Of a stretch of 38,596 bases of DNA, positions 15,944 through 23,227 are shown one piece after another. A model generated the notes under the pieces. It saw only the letters and a list, made by a program, of their open reading frames with translations. It was not told where the DNA came from and searched no databases. Position 1 is the first letter of the stretch; every line of letters begins with the position of its first letter. A program made the translations under genes and the position numbers. The DNA lies in assembly GCA_900546105.1 (NCBI GenBank), contig URBP01000004.1, forward strand, positions 1 to 38,596, written 5' to 3'. Origin of the DNA: an uncultured Collinsella sp. Lineage in GTDB: Bacteria; Actinomycetota; Coriobacteriia; Coriobacteriales; Coriobacteriaceae.

Positions 15944-16728
15944 TCAAGATTAAGTCTGCAACGCAAATCGAGCAGATGAAGAAGGCAGGAGCGCTATCTA
16001 AGATGGCGCTCCGCCACGTTGGAGCCATGGTGCGCCCCGGCGTTTCGACTTTTGAGCTCGATCAGCTCGCGGAGCAGATTATCCGCATGCATGGCGGCAC
16101 CCCGGCCTTTAAGGGTTACGGCGGGTTCCCGGGGACCATTTGCGCATCGATCAACGATGCCGTGGTCCACGGTATTCCCAACCCCGACATGATCCTGCGC
16201 GATGGCGATATCATCTCCATCGATACGGGAGCCGTTGTCGACGGTTGGGTCGGCGATAACGCTTGGACGTTTTTCGTCGGCACCCCCACGCCCGAAGCCA
16301 AGGCTTTGTGCGAGGTCACGCGCGATTGCCTTAAGGCTGCCATCGAGCAGGCTGTTCCTGGTAACCATATCGGGGACGTCGGTTATGCCGTTCAGTCCCT
16401 CGCCGAGTCTCACGGTTACGGCGTGCTTCGTGATTATGTGGGCCATGGCATTGGCCGCGTGATGCACGAGGACCCCAACGTTCCTAACTATGGAAAGAAG
16501 GGGAGGGGCGTTCGCCTCCAAGCCGGCATGGTCATTGCCATCGAGCCGATGGTTACGATGGGTTCCAACCATGTGAGCACGGGCTCCGACGGTTGGATTG
16601 TTACGACCAACGACCACCTGCCCGCCGCGCACTACGAGAACACCGTCGCCATTACCAATGACGGTCCGGTGATTCTCACCACGGATGCCCAAGGTGCTTG
16701 GTGTTCGCTCCAAGGCGGTGAAATGTAA
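15940..16728 (+). CDS. map: Methionine aminopeptidase, type I
   Basis: A 262-residue enzyme that removes N-terminal methionine. Active-site residues seen are H77 (VVHGIP), D95 and D106 (ISIDTGAVVDGWVGDNAW), the GHGIGRVMHEDP histidine region and the glutamate of AIEPMVTMG. The ATG overlaps the adk stop by four bases, implying translational coupling. A long inverted repeat follows the gene. Confidence 0.96.
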   Translation: MIKIKSATQIEQMKKAGALSKMALRHVGAMVRPGVSTFELDQLAEQIIRMHGGTPAFKGYGGFPGTICASINDAVVHGIPNPDMILRDGDIISIDTGAVVDGWVGDNAWTFFVGTPTPEAKALCEVTRDCLKAAIEQAVPGNHIGDVGYAVQSLAESHGYGVLRDYVGHGIGRVMHEDPNVPNYGKKGRGVRLQAGMVIAIEPMVTMGSNHVSTGSDGWIVTTNDHLPAAHYENTVAITNDGPVILTTDAQGAWCSLQGGEM

Positions 16729-16743
16729 AGGTCGCCGCCTCCT

Positions 16744-16823
16744 GATGCCCAACCTCGCCTTTCAATTTCGAAGGCATGACCCCAAGGTCTATGCCTTCTC
16801 ATTTCAAGGCGATCTTGGGTATC
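16744..16823. repeat. 80-base inverted repeat between map and infA
   Basis: The arms match in blocks: GAT/ATC, CCCAA/TTGGG, CGCCTT/AAGGCG, AAT/ATT and GAAGGCAT/ATGCCTTC, with a GACC-CCAA-GGTC tip. GGTTTTGTTTTGC follows eight bases later, so it may end the map transcript. The mirror mismatches show that both arms have drifted. Confidence 0.7.
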
Positions 16824-16892
16824 AGGGAACGGTTTTGTTTTGCATTTCAAATGTAACAAGTTCCACTTAGTTGTGGAGCCATTACGAAGTTA

Positions 16893-16921
16893 TTACGATG
16901 CGTGCATACGTGTTGTAGAAT
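16893..16921 (+). promoter_or_regulatory. Probable infA promoter
   Basis: TTACGA (16893-16898) and TAGAAT (16916-16921) are spaced 17 bases, with TG two bases ahead of the -10. It lies 40 bases upstream of the infA start and after the map hairpin, so infA and the genes after it may start a separate unit. Confidence 0.5.
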
Positions 16922-16960
16922 ACTCAATCGCTGTCGTTTTCTAGAGAAAGATGATTGCTT

Positions 16961-17179
16961 GTGAAGAAGGAAGACGCAATTGAGCTCGAGGGTACGGTAA
17001 AGGAACCGTTGCCCAATGCCATGTTTAAGGTTGAGCTCGAGAACGGTCATTCGGTTCTGTGCAACATTTCTGGCAAGATCCGAATGAATTACATCCGTAT
17101 TCTCCCCGGTGACAGGGTTGTCGTGGAGCTTTCCCCGTACGACCTGACCCGCGGTCGCATCACCTATCGCTACAAATAG
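16961..17179 (+). CDS. infA: Translation initiation factor IF-1
   Basis: An OB-fold protein of 72 residues, the exact family length when started at the GTG at 16961 (MKKEDAIELEGTV). AGAGAAAG ends ten bases upstream; a TTG at 16955 would add two residues. Motifs ALPNAMFKVEL-like (PLPNAMFKVELENGH) and RMNYIRILPGDRVVVELSPYD are typical. IF-1 blocks the ribosomal A site during initiation. Confidence 0.94.
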   Translation: MKKEDAIELEGTVKEPLPNAMFKVELENGHSVLCNISGKIRMNYIRILPGDRVVVELSPYDLTRGRITYRYK

Positions 17180-17250
17180 CGGCACGCATACACGCACTCC
17201 ATTTCCGGCTGCAGGCTTAGCTCAACCTACAGTCGGATTGTGTGTGAAGA

Positions 17251-17280
17251 CCAGCCATAGTTTTAAACGCCTGCGGCTGG
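17251..17280 (+). promoter_or_regulatory. Leader hairpin upstream of rpmJ
   Basis: CCAGCC (17251-17256) pairs with GGCTGG (17275-17280) around 18 bases, in the 150-base infA-rpmJ gap. Just upstream, CTGCAGG and CCTACAG form a second imperfect stem. The role is unknown; a control site for the alpha operon is possible. Confidence 0.35.
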
Positions 17281-17329
17281 GCGAGTAGATAGTAGGGAAG
17301 TAGTTTGAGCGCTACCGAAAGGAAGAACG

Positions 17330-17443
17330 ATGAAGGTACGTCCTTCGGTCAAGAAGATGTGCGATAAGTGCAAAATCATTAGGCGCCATGGCAAGGTCCT
17401 CGTCATTTGCGAGAACCCCCGTCATAAGCAGCGTCAGGGTTAA
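17330..17443 (+). CDS. rpmJ: 50S ribosomal protein L36
   Basis: A 37-residue L36, MKVRPSVKKMCDKCKIIR at its start. The residues C11, C14, C27 and H32 form the zinc ribbon of the zinc-bound variant. GAAAGGAAGAACG precedes the ATG. It lies 14 bases ahead of rpsM, the usual order. Confidence 0.95.
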   Translation: MKVRPSVKKMCDKCKIIRRHGKVLVICENPRHKQRQG

Positions 17444-17457
17444 GAGAGGAGACTACG

Positions 17458-17832
17458 TTGGCCCGTATTAATGGTGTTGACCTCCCGCGTGAGAAGCGCG
17501 TTGAGATCGGTCTGACCTACATTTACGGCATCGGCCGCACCACTGCGACGAAGATCTGCGTCGAGTGCAACGTTAACGTGGATACGCGCGTTAAGGACCT
17601 CACCGAGGATGAGGTTAACGCCATCCGCGATTATATCGATAAGAACCAGATCATGGTTGAGGGTGACCTCCGCCGTGAGCGCAACCAGAACGTCAAGCGC
17701 CTTATGGACATCGGCTGCAACCGCGGCCTTCGTCACCGCAAGGGCCTCCCGGTCCGCGGCCAGCGCACCCACACTAACGCTCGTACCCGTAAGGGCCCGA
17801 AGCGTCAGATCGGTGCTAAGAAGAAGAAATAA
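17458..17832 (+). CDS. rpsM: 30S ribosomal protein S13
   Basis: A 124-residue S13: ARINGVDLPREKRVEIGLTYIYGIG in two pieces at the start, and GLPVRGQRTHTNARTRKG as C-terminal signature. It lies in the 30S head and touches the P-site tRNA and L5. The start codon is TTG, after AGAGAGGAGACTACG. Confidence 0.96.
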   Translation: MARINGVDLPREKRVEIGLTYIYGIGRTTATKICVECNVNVDTRVKDLTEDEVNAIRDYIDKNQIMVEGDLRRERNQNVKRLMDIGCNRGLRHRKGLPVRGQRTHTNARTRKGPKRQIGAKKKK

Positions 17833-17846
17833 GGAGCGCTAGATAG

Positions 17847-18251
17847 ATGGCTACTGCTAAGAAGAACGTTCGCGCTGCCCGTCTGAAGCGCGCGGACCGT
17901 AAGAACATTTCCGTGGGCCAGGCTCACATTCGTTCTACGTTCAACAACACGATCGTTTCGATCACCGATCCCCAGGGCAACGTCATTTCCTGGAAGTCGG
18001 CTGGCCAGGTGGGCTTCAAGGGCTCGCGTAAGTCCACGCCGTTCGCTGCCCAGATGGCTGCCGAGGCTGCTGCCAAGCAGGCCATGGAGCACGGTATGAA
18101 GAAGGTTTCCGTCTTCGTCAAGGGCCCCGGCTCCGGTCGTGAGACCGCCATCCGCTCCCTCCAGGCTGCTGGCCTCGAGGTCTCGAGCATCCAGGACAAG
18201 ACCCCCATTCCGCACAACGGCTGCCGCCCCAAGAAGCGTCGCCGCGTGTAA
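17847..18251 (+). CDS. rpsK: 30S ribosomal protein S11
   Basis: A 134-residue S11 with AHIRSTFNNTIVSITDPQGN, the GFKGSRKSTPFAAQ motif and the C-terminal DKTPIPHNGCRPKKRRRV. It forms part of the 30S platform. TAAGGAGCGC precedes the ATG. Confidence 0.97.
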   Translation: MATAKKNVRAARLKRADRKNISVGQAHIRSTFNNTIVSITDPQGNVISWKSAGQVGFKGSRKSTPFAAQMAAEAAAKQAMEHGMKKVSVFVKGPGSGRETAIRSLQAAGLEVSSIQDKTPIPHNGCRPKKRRRV

Positions 18252-18270
18252 CTGAAAGGATCGTATCAAT

Positions 18271-18867
18271 ATGGCAATCGACAGGACTCCTGTTCTTAAG
18301 CGCTGCCGTCAGCTCGGGATCGATCCCGCTGAGCTCGGTTACAGCAGCAAGAAGGAATCTATCCGTCAGCCCAAGCGCCGTCGCAAGGAATCTGAGTACG
18401 GCATGCAGCTGCGCGAGAAGCAGAAGGTCAAGTTCATCTATGGCGTTCTGGAGAAGCAGTTCCACGGCTACTTCAACAAGGCCCGCAAGATGAACGGCGT
18501 CACCGGTGAGAACCTCATGATCATCCTTGAGTCTCGCCTCGACAACGTCGTCTTCCGTCTTGGCTTCGCCCGCACCCGCAAAGAGGCTCGTCAGTCCGTC
18601 CGTCACGGTCACTTCACCGTGAACGGCAAGCGCGTGGACATCCCGTCCTACCGCGTCAAGGCCGGCGACGTCGTCGCTGTCGGCGAGAAGTTCCGTGACC
18701 TCCTCCCCATCAAGGAGGCCCTGATTTCCTCCGAGCGCTTTGAGGTCCCTGGCTGGCTCGAGGTCGATATCGAGAAGCTGTCTGGTAACGTGCTCGCTCT
18801 GCCGACGCGTGAGCAGATCAGCGGTGATATCAACGAGCAGCTCATCGTCGAGCTCTACTCTAAGTAG
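18271..18867 (+). CDS. rpsD: 30S ribosomal protein S4 (zinc-free form)
   Basis: A 198-residue S4. The N-terminal part has only one cysteine, so it is the zinc-free form; the S4 domain reads LESRLDNVVFRLGFARTRKEA (in parts) and VRHGHFTVNGKRVDIPSY. It nucleates 30S assembly and can repress the alpha operon by binding its mRNA. GAAAGGATCGT precedes the ATG. Confidence 0.97.
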   Translation: MAIDRTPVLKRCRQLGIDPAELGYSSKKESIRQPKRRRKESEYGMQLREKQKVKFIYGVLEKQFHGYFNKARKMNGVTGENLMIILESRLDNVVFRLGFARTRKEARQSVRHGHFTVNGKRVDIPSYRVKAGDVVAVGEKFRDLLPIKEALISSERFEVPGWLEVDIEKLSGNVLALPTREQISGDINEQLIVELYSK

Positions 18868-18899
18868 TCCATCCGGGCTGCTGAGGCTGGAGGTAATAC

Positions 18900-19841
18900 A
18901 TGTCAGAATTCATTAGGCCTCAGGTTCAGGTCGAAGAGATCAACGAGACGTCTGCTCGTGTCTCCGTCGAGCCGCTCGAGCGTGGTTACGGCGATACGCT
19001 GGGTAACTCCCTTCGTCGCGTTCTTCTGTCCTCGCTCGAGGGTGCCGCCGTCGAGGCTATTCAGATCGATGGTGCGCAGCACGAGTTCATGACCATCCCT
19101 AACATGGTCGAGGATGTCACCGACATCGTCCTGAATGTCAAGGGTCTTGTCTTCAGGGCTCTCGGCACGACCGACGAGGCGACCGCCACCATCTCGGTTG
19201 ACGGCCCCTGCGAGGTCACCGGTGCGGACTTCTTTATTCCGTCCGAGTTTGAGCTGGTCAACCCCGAGCAGCACATCGCTACGCTCACCGAGGGTGGCCA
19301 TCTCACCATGAGCATGCGCATCGGCTATGGCCGCGGCTATGTTTCTGGCGAGGCCAACAAGCGCGACAACGATCCCATCGGTGTGATCCACGTCGACTCG
19401 CTGTACTCGCCGGTTTCCCGTTGCGCCAAGCTCGTTGAGGCTTGCCGTGTCGGTCAGCACACCGACTACGACCGCCTTGTCCTCGAGATCGAGACCAACG
19501 GCTCCATCGCCCCGCGCGACGCCGTGGTCCAGGCTGCCAATATCATCAATCAGCATATGGCCGCCTTTATGAACCTTGCCGAGACCCCCGAGGTTGAGGA
19601 GGAGGCTTCGATCTTCGCTCCCGAGGTCACCAACGACAACGCCGAGCTGGACAAGCAGATCGAGGATCTGGACCTTTCCGTCCGTTCTTACAACTGCCTT
19701 AAGCGCGCCAGCATTCACTCGGTCCGTCAACTCGTTGAGTTCTCGGAGAACGATCTGCTCAACATCCGTAACTTCGGTGTTAAGTCGATCGAGGAAGTGA
19801 AGGACAAGCTTGAGTCCATGGGCCTGAGCCTGAAGGCTTAA
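18900..19841 (+). CDS. rpoA: RNA polymerase alpha subunit
   Basis: The 313-residue subunit has the N-terminal dimerisation and assembly domain (LERGYGDTLGNSLRRVLLSS, GYVSGEANKRDNDPIG) and, after an acidic linker around residues 225-245, the C-terminal DNA-binding domain (LDLSVRSYNCLKRASIHSV, LLNIRNFGVKSIEEVK). TGGAGGTAATAC precedes the ATG. It sits between rpsD and rplQ in the canonical place. Confidence 0.97.
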   Translation: MSEFIRPQVQVEEINETSARVSVEPLERGYGDTLGNSLRRVLLSSLEGAAVEAIQIDGAQHEFMTIPNMVEDVTDIVLNVKGLVFRALGTTDEATATISVDGPCEVTGADFFIPSEFELVNPEQHIATLTEGGHLTMSMRIGYGRGYVSGEANKRDNDPIGVIHVDSLYSPVSRCAKLVEACRVGQHTDYDRLVLEIETNGSIAPRDAVVQAANIINQHMAAFMNLAETPEVEEEASIFAPEVTNDNAELDKQIEDLDLSVRSYNCLKRASIHSVRQLVEFSENDLLNIRNFGVKSIEEVKDKLESMGLSLKA

Positions 19842-19871
19842 TGCTTCGCATATTTGAGGAGAAACTAGACC

Positions 19872-20354
19872 ATGCGTCACAACGTTAAGAAGGGCCTGAA
19901 GCTCGGCACCGATGCGAGCCACACCAAGGCCATGAAGAAGAGCCTTGCTAAGGCCCTCTTCGAGAACGACCGCATCAAGACCACCGAGACCCGCGCTAAG
20001 GCGCTGCGTTCGGTCGTCGATCCGATCATCACTTGGGCCAAGAAGGGCGACCTGCACTCTCGTCGTCTGGCTATCGCCAAGCTCGGCGATAAGCAGCTCG
20101 TTGCCGAGATCTTCGACAAGGCTGCCCAGGGCATGTGGCAGGACCGCAACGGCGGTTACACCCGCATCATGAAGCTCGGTAACCGCAAGGGCGACAATGC
20201 TCCCATCGTTATCATGGAGCTCGTCACCGAGCCTTGCACGCCTAAGGCCAAGAAGGCTGCTCCGGCCCCCAAGAAGGCCGCTGCTCCCAAGAAGGTCGAG
20301 GCTGTCGAGGAGACTGCTGCCGAGGAGGCTCCTGCTGAGGAGACCGCTGAGTAG
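19872..20354 (+). CDS. rplQ: 50S ribosomal protein L17 with Ala/Lys/Glu-rich tail
   Basis: Residues 1-118 form a complete L17 (MRHNVKKGLKLGTDASHTKA, LFENDRIKTTETRAKALR, GGYTRIMKLGNRKGDNAP). The last ~40 residues are an added tail of Ala, Pro and Lys followed by Glu, so 160 residues against about 118-130 in most bacteria. Tails of this kind are common in Actinobacteria. GAGGAG precedes the ATG by ten bases. A strong terminator follows. Confidence 0.96.
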   Translation: MRHNVKKGLKLGTDASHTKAMKKSLAKALFENDRIKTTETRAKALRSVVDPIITWAKKGDLHSRRLAIAKLGDKQLVAEIFDKAAQGMWQDRNGGYTRIMKLGNRKGDNAPIVIMELVTEPCTPKAKKAAPAPKKAAAPKKVEAVEETAAEEAPAEETAE

Positions 20355-20380
20355 ACATTCCGTCTGCATAGGCTATATTC

Positions 20381-20412
20381 GAGGGGTACGTTCGCGTACC
20401 CCTCTTTTTTTG
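20381..20412 (+). terminator. Strong terminator after rplQ
   Basis: GAGGGGTACG, a TTCG tetraloop and CGTACCCCTC form a perfect 10-bp stem followed by seven or eight T residues. It closes the ribosomal operon 26 bases after rplQ. truA starts only 35 bases later, so it may depend on read-through. Confidence 0.95.
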
Positions 20413-20446
20413 TCGCGATACCGTTGCTTGTTTGTTGGGAGCGTCC

Positions 20447-21271
20447 ATGACTGCGCCGTCTGATTTCAATTCGATTTCCGAGCTTGACGCCACACTCGTA
20501 TTTCGTGTGGCCTATGATGGCTCGTCGTATAGCGGATTTGCCGAGCAGCCGAGACAGACGACGGTTGCTGGTGAGCTACGTCGAGCCATCGAGACGCTGC
20601 TTCGCCGCCCGATCGATCTGACGTGCGCGGGGCGTACCGATGCCGGCGTGCATGCCGTGGCTCAGTACATCAGCGTGCCCGTTACGGACGCTGAGCTCGC
20701 TTGTACGCGCCGTAGGTGGCTGCGGGCCATGGATGCCCTGCTGCCCAAAGATATCGCCATTAACGAGGTCTACAGGGCCCGTAAAGGCTTTTCTGCACGC
20801 TTTGACGCGCATTCCCGTACGTATACATACCGTATTGCCGATCGCGATGCGCGCCCCGTGCTGTCCCGCGGTGCCGTGTGGTGGCATCGCTATCCCTTGG
20901 ATGTTGAGGCTATGTCTTCTGCCTGCCCCGCGCTGCTGGGCGAGCAGGACTTTAAAAGCTTTTGCAAGGTTGCCTCGGCCGTTGGCAAGCCCACGCATCG
21001 CTGCGTGATGCGTGCCGAATTTGGCCATGAGGTTGCGTTTGGCGAGGACATCCTGACGTTTACCATCGAGGGCAATGCGTTTCTGCATTCGATGGTCCGT
21101 ACGATCGTGGGCACGCTTGTCGAGATTGGCATGCATCGCCGTGAACCCGAGTGGATGCGCGAGGTTATCGATGCTTGCGACCGTACCGCTGCGGGCCCCA
21201 CGGCTCCTGCCTGCGGCCTTACGTTTATGGGTGTGGATTACGGCCCCGACGAGCTTGTCGTTCTCGACTAG
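20447..21271 (+). CDS. truA: tRNA pseudouridine synthase A
   Basis: A 274-residue enzyme that makes pseudouridine at positions 38-40 of tRNA anticodon stems. The catalytic aspartate is in CAGRTDAGVHAVAQ; FRVAYDGSSYSGFAEQP is the typical start, and GNAFLHSMVRTIVGTLVEIG the C-terminal signature (in part). I start at the ATG at 20447 with GGGAG six bases upstream; a TTG at 20432 is less likely. It commonly follows rplQ. Confidence 0.94.
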   Translation: MTAPSDFNSISELDATLVFRVAYDGSSYSGFAEQPRQTTVAGELRRAIETLLRRPIDLTCAGRTDAGVHAVAQYISVPVTDAELACTRRRWLRAMDALLPKDIAINEVYRARKGFSARFDAHSRTYTYRIADRDARPVLSRGAVWWHRYPLDVEAMSSACPALLGEQDFKSFCKVASAVGKPTHRCVMRAEFGHEVAFGEDILTFTIEGNAFLHSMVRTIVGTLVEIGMHRREPEWMREVIDACDRTAAGPTAPACGLTFMGVDYGPDELVVLD

Positions 21272-21298
21272 GGGAGTGCTCGGCGCGTCTGTGCCTTG

Positions 21299-21352
21299 CA
21301 CATACTATGTGTGAGCTGCGCGTGTGCAACATCTGTTCTTGGCGTGCAACAT
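21299..21352. promoter_or_regulatory. Palindrome and direct repeats upstream of the glycosyltransferase gene
   Basis: CACATA-C-TATGTG (21299-21311) is a perfect dyad. GTGCAACAT occurs at 21324-21332 and again at 21344-21352, exactly 20 bases apart, about two DNA turns. They lie in the 152-base gap before the next gene and look like protein-binding sites. Their partner is unknown. Confidence 0.4.
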
Positions 21353-21423
21353 GTTAGGCGGCTCGTTGCTTTTATAGCTCGGGTGTACCATGAACGACAG
21401 TTTGATTTGGTGCTATCGAGAGG

Positions 21424-22473
21424 ATGGAAAACTTGGTTCGACGTTGTTCGCATCCGCGACTTTCGGTGATCCTTGTGGTAGAAGGTTCGCCCAGCTATGC
21501 GATGCGTGCGCTCGAGAGTATCCAGAACCAAGACCTCTATGATTTGCAGATTGTCGTTGTCTGCCGCGATGCTGTGCCCGGTGTGCGCCATTCGCTTCAA
21601 GTTGCTGCTGACAGGGACATCCATATTGATTTGATTGACGTCGAGGACGCGAAGCGCGGCGCTTGTCTTCGTGCCGGTTTTGATGCCTCGCGCGGCTCTC
21701 AAATCATCGCCATGAACGCCGATGAGTGGTTTGCTCCGCAGGCCCTTTCCAAGATGGTCGATATCGCGTGCGATACTGCGGCAGACATTGTGCTCCCCTC
21801 GGTGTCGCTCGATCGATACGATGCGCATCGCGAGCGTCATTCGCGCGTCTTGGATGCTGCCTCTATTGCCATAGAAGACGAGTCTTCTATGGTGACTGGG
21901 CTGCCCCAGTTGATTTTAGGCGGCTTGGTTGCTCAAGTCTCTGGCGTGATGTACAGCCGTCCACTGTTTGAGGCATGTCTTTTGTGCGATAAGACGTTTC
22001 GCACGGTTGGGTTTATGGCGTGCGCGCTCTCGCAGGCACAGCGCGTCTCCGGATGCGGCGACGCTTGTTTCCACGCGGCGGCGCCTAAGCTTACAGATGC
22101 CTTTGATCCCACCATGTATGCCAAGGTATCCGATGACGCCCGGGCGCTCGACGAGCTTGCGGACTCACTCTCGGAAGCAGATAGCGGTGGTCGGCTCAAG
22201 CTGGCAAGCCAAAAGTTCTACTTTGCCGGACTGGTCGCCTGCATCGAGAATTTGTGTCTGAGCCCGCATGGAGTGTCGTCAATCGAGCGTTCCGCCCGCA
22301 TGCGTGATATGCTCGAGGCGCCTCGAACCCGTCAGATGGTCGCCGCGCTCAAGGATAACCATCGGGGACTCGGTCTGTTGTTTGGGCCGATCGCCAGCGC
22401 CAAGCCCGCGCGCTGCGTGATGTGTACGCATCTGGCAGCTTTTCTTAACCGGACGGGCGCAAAAACCGCCTAA
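21424..22473 (+). CDS. Family 2-like glycosyltransferase, function unknown
   Basis: A 349-residue protein. The first ~110 residues look like a GT-A fold: LSVILVVEGSPSYAMRALESIQNQ, LQIVVVCRD and the degenerate metal motif IIAMNADEWF at about 100. The rest (GLPQLILGGLVAQVSGVMYSR onward) is not a family I recognise but may be the acceptor domain. There is no membrane segment or signal. GAGAGG precedes the ATG. It stands alone between truA and argR. A role in surface polysaccharide is only a guess. Confidence 0.6.
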   Translation: MENLVRRCSHPRLSVILVVEGSPSYAMRALESIQNQDLYDLQIVVVCRDAVPGVRHSLQVAADRDIHIDLIDVEDAKRGACLRAGFDASRGSQIIAMNADEWFAPQALSKMVDIACDTAADIVLPSVSLDRYDAHRERHSRVLDAASIAIEDESSMVTGLPQLILGGLVAQVSGVMYSRPLFEACLLCDKTFRTVGFMACALSQAQRVSGCGDACFHAAAPKLTDAFDPTMYAKVSDDARALDELADSLSEADSGGRLKLASQKFYFAGLVACIENLCLSPHGVSSIERSARMRDMLEAPRTRQMVAALKDNHRGLGLLFGPIASAKPARCVMCTHLAAFLNRTGAKTA

Positions 22474-22605
22474 ACGGCTCATTACGAAACAAACTTGCAT
22501 AGAATTGTTTCGAAATGCGTTCTTATACACAAAAGCCTTCAAATAGCGTTAAACTATTCAATCACTGATTGATTGTCTCCGCCATCTTTTGGAGAGAGGG
22601 TTTGT

Positions 22606-23043
22606 ATGGCTAAAAAACGCAATGGGCGCCAGGATGCCATTAGAGATATTGTGCGCAATAAGGATGTCCGCACGCAGCGCGTGCTGGTCGATGAGCTCCG
22701 TGCTATGGGCTTTGATTGCACGCAGGCGACTGTCTCTCGCGATATTGCCGATATGGGGCTGCGTAAGCTCCCTGAGGGCATCTATGTTCTGGCAGAGGAC
22801 CTGCACCTGCAGCGTATGGTTTCCGAGCTCGTAACGGGCGTTCTGCGTACCGATAATCTGGTTATGATCAAGGCTCAGCCTGGCACGGCTTCCGGCATCG
22901 CCGCCGCCGTTGATGCGGCAGAGTTGCCCGATGTGCTTGGCTCGCTTGCCGGCAACGATACGATTTTGGTTATTGCCCAGACGGCCGAGGACGGCGAGCG
23001 TCTCGAGGCGCTGATCAATAAGTTGAGCAATTCTCGCAAGTAG
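22606..23043 (+). CDS. argR: Arginine repressor ArgR
   Basis: A 145-residue regulator. The winged helix (RQDAIRDIVRNKDVRTQRVLVDEL, ATVSRDIADMGLRKLP) is N-terminal; the arginine-binding hexamer domain has KAQPGTASGIAAAVDAAE and LAGNDTILVIA. Most ArgR proteins have two aspartates (GDDT) where this has GNDT, which may alter ligand affinity. It represses arginine synthesis genes or activates arginine use. GGAGAGAGGG lies five bases before the ATG at 22606. No arginine genes are nearby. Confidence 0.93.
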   Translation: MAKKRNGRQDAIRDIVRNKDVRTQRVLVDELRAMGFDCTQATVSRDIADMGLRKLPEGIYVLAEDLHLQRMVSELVTGVLRTDNLVMIKAQPGTASGIAAAVDAAELPDVLGSLAGNDTILVIAQTAEDGERLEALINKLSNSRK

Positions 23044-23093
23044 GTGTGCGGGTCGTGCGCTCGGCATTGTGTGCGCTGACATAGTGGCTTGTA

Positions 23094-23126
23094 AGGGGTA
23101 TCGACGTTGGTCGGTACCTCTTTTTG
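23094..23126 (+). terminator. Terminator after argR
   Basis: AGGGGTATCGAC pairs with GTCGGTACCTCT over 12 bp with two wobble pairs and a four-base loop, followed by TTTTT. Confidence 0.8.
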
Positions 23127-23168
23127 TTTGCCGGTATAAAGACCGCCCACCAGGTCGCTTCAAACTAA

Positions 23169-23205
23169 AAGGCCCCGAGCAGTTCAATAAGCTGCTCGGG
23201 GCCTT
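23169..23205 (-). terminator. Terminator of the penicillin-binding protein gene
   Basis: AAGGCCCCGAGCAG (23169-23182) pairs perfectly with CTGCTCGGGGCCTT (23192-23205). On the minus strand it is followed by TTTTAG. It lies 22 bases past the stop of the minus-strand gene. Confidence 0.85.
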
Positions 23206-23227
23206 GTTGGCTTTAGTCGCGTACTTC

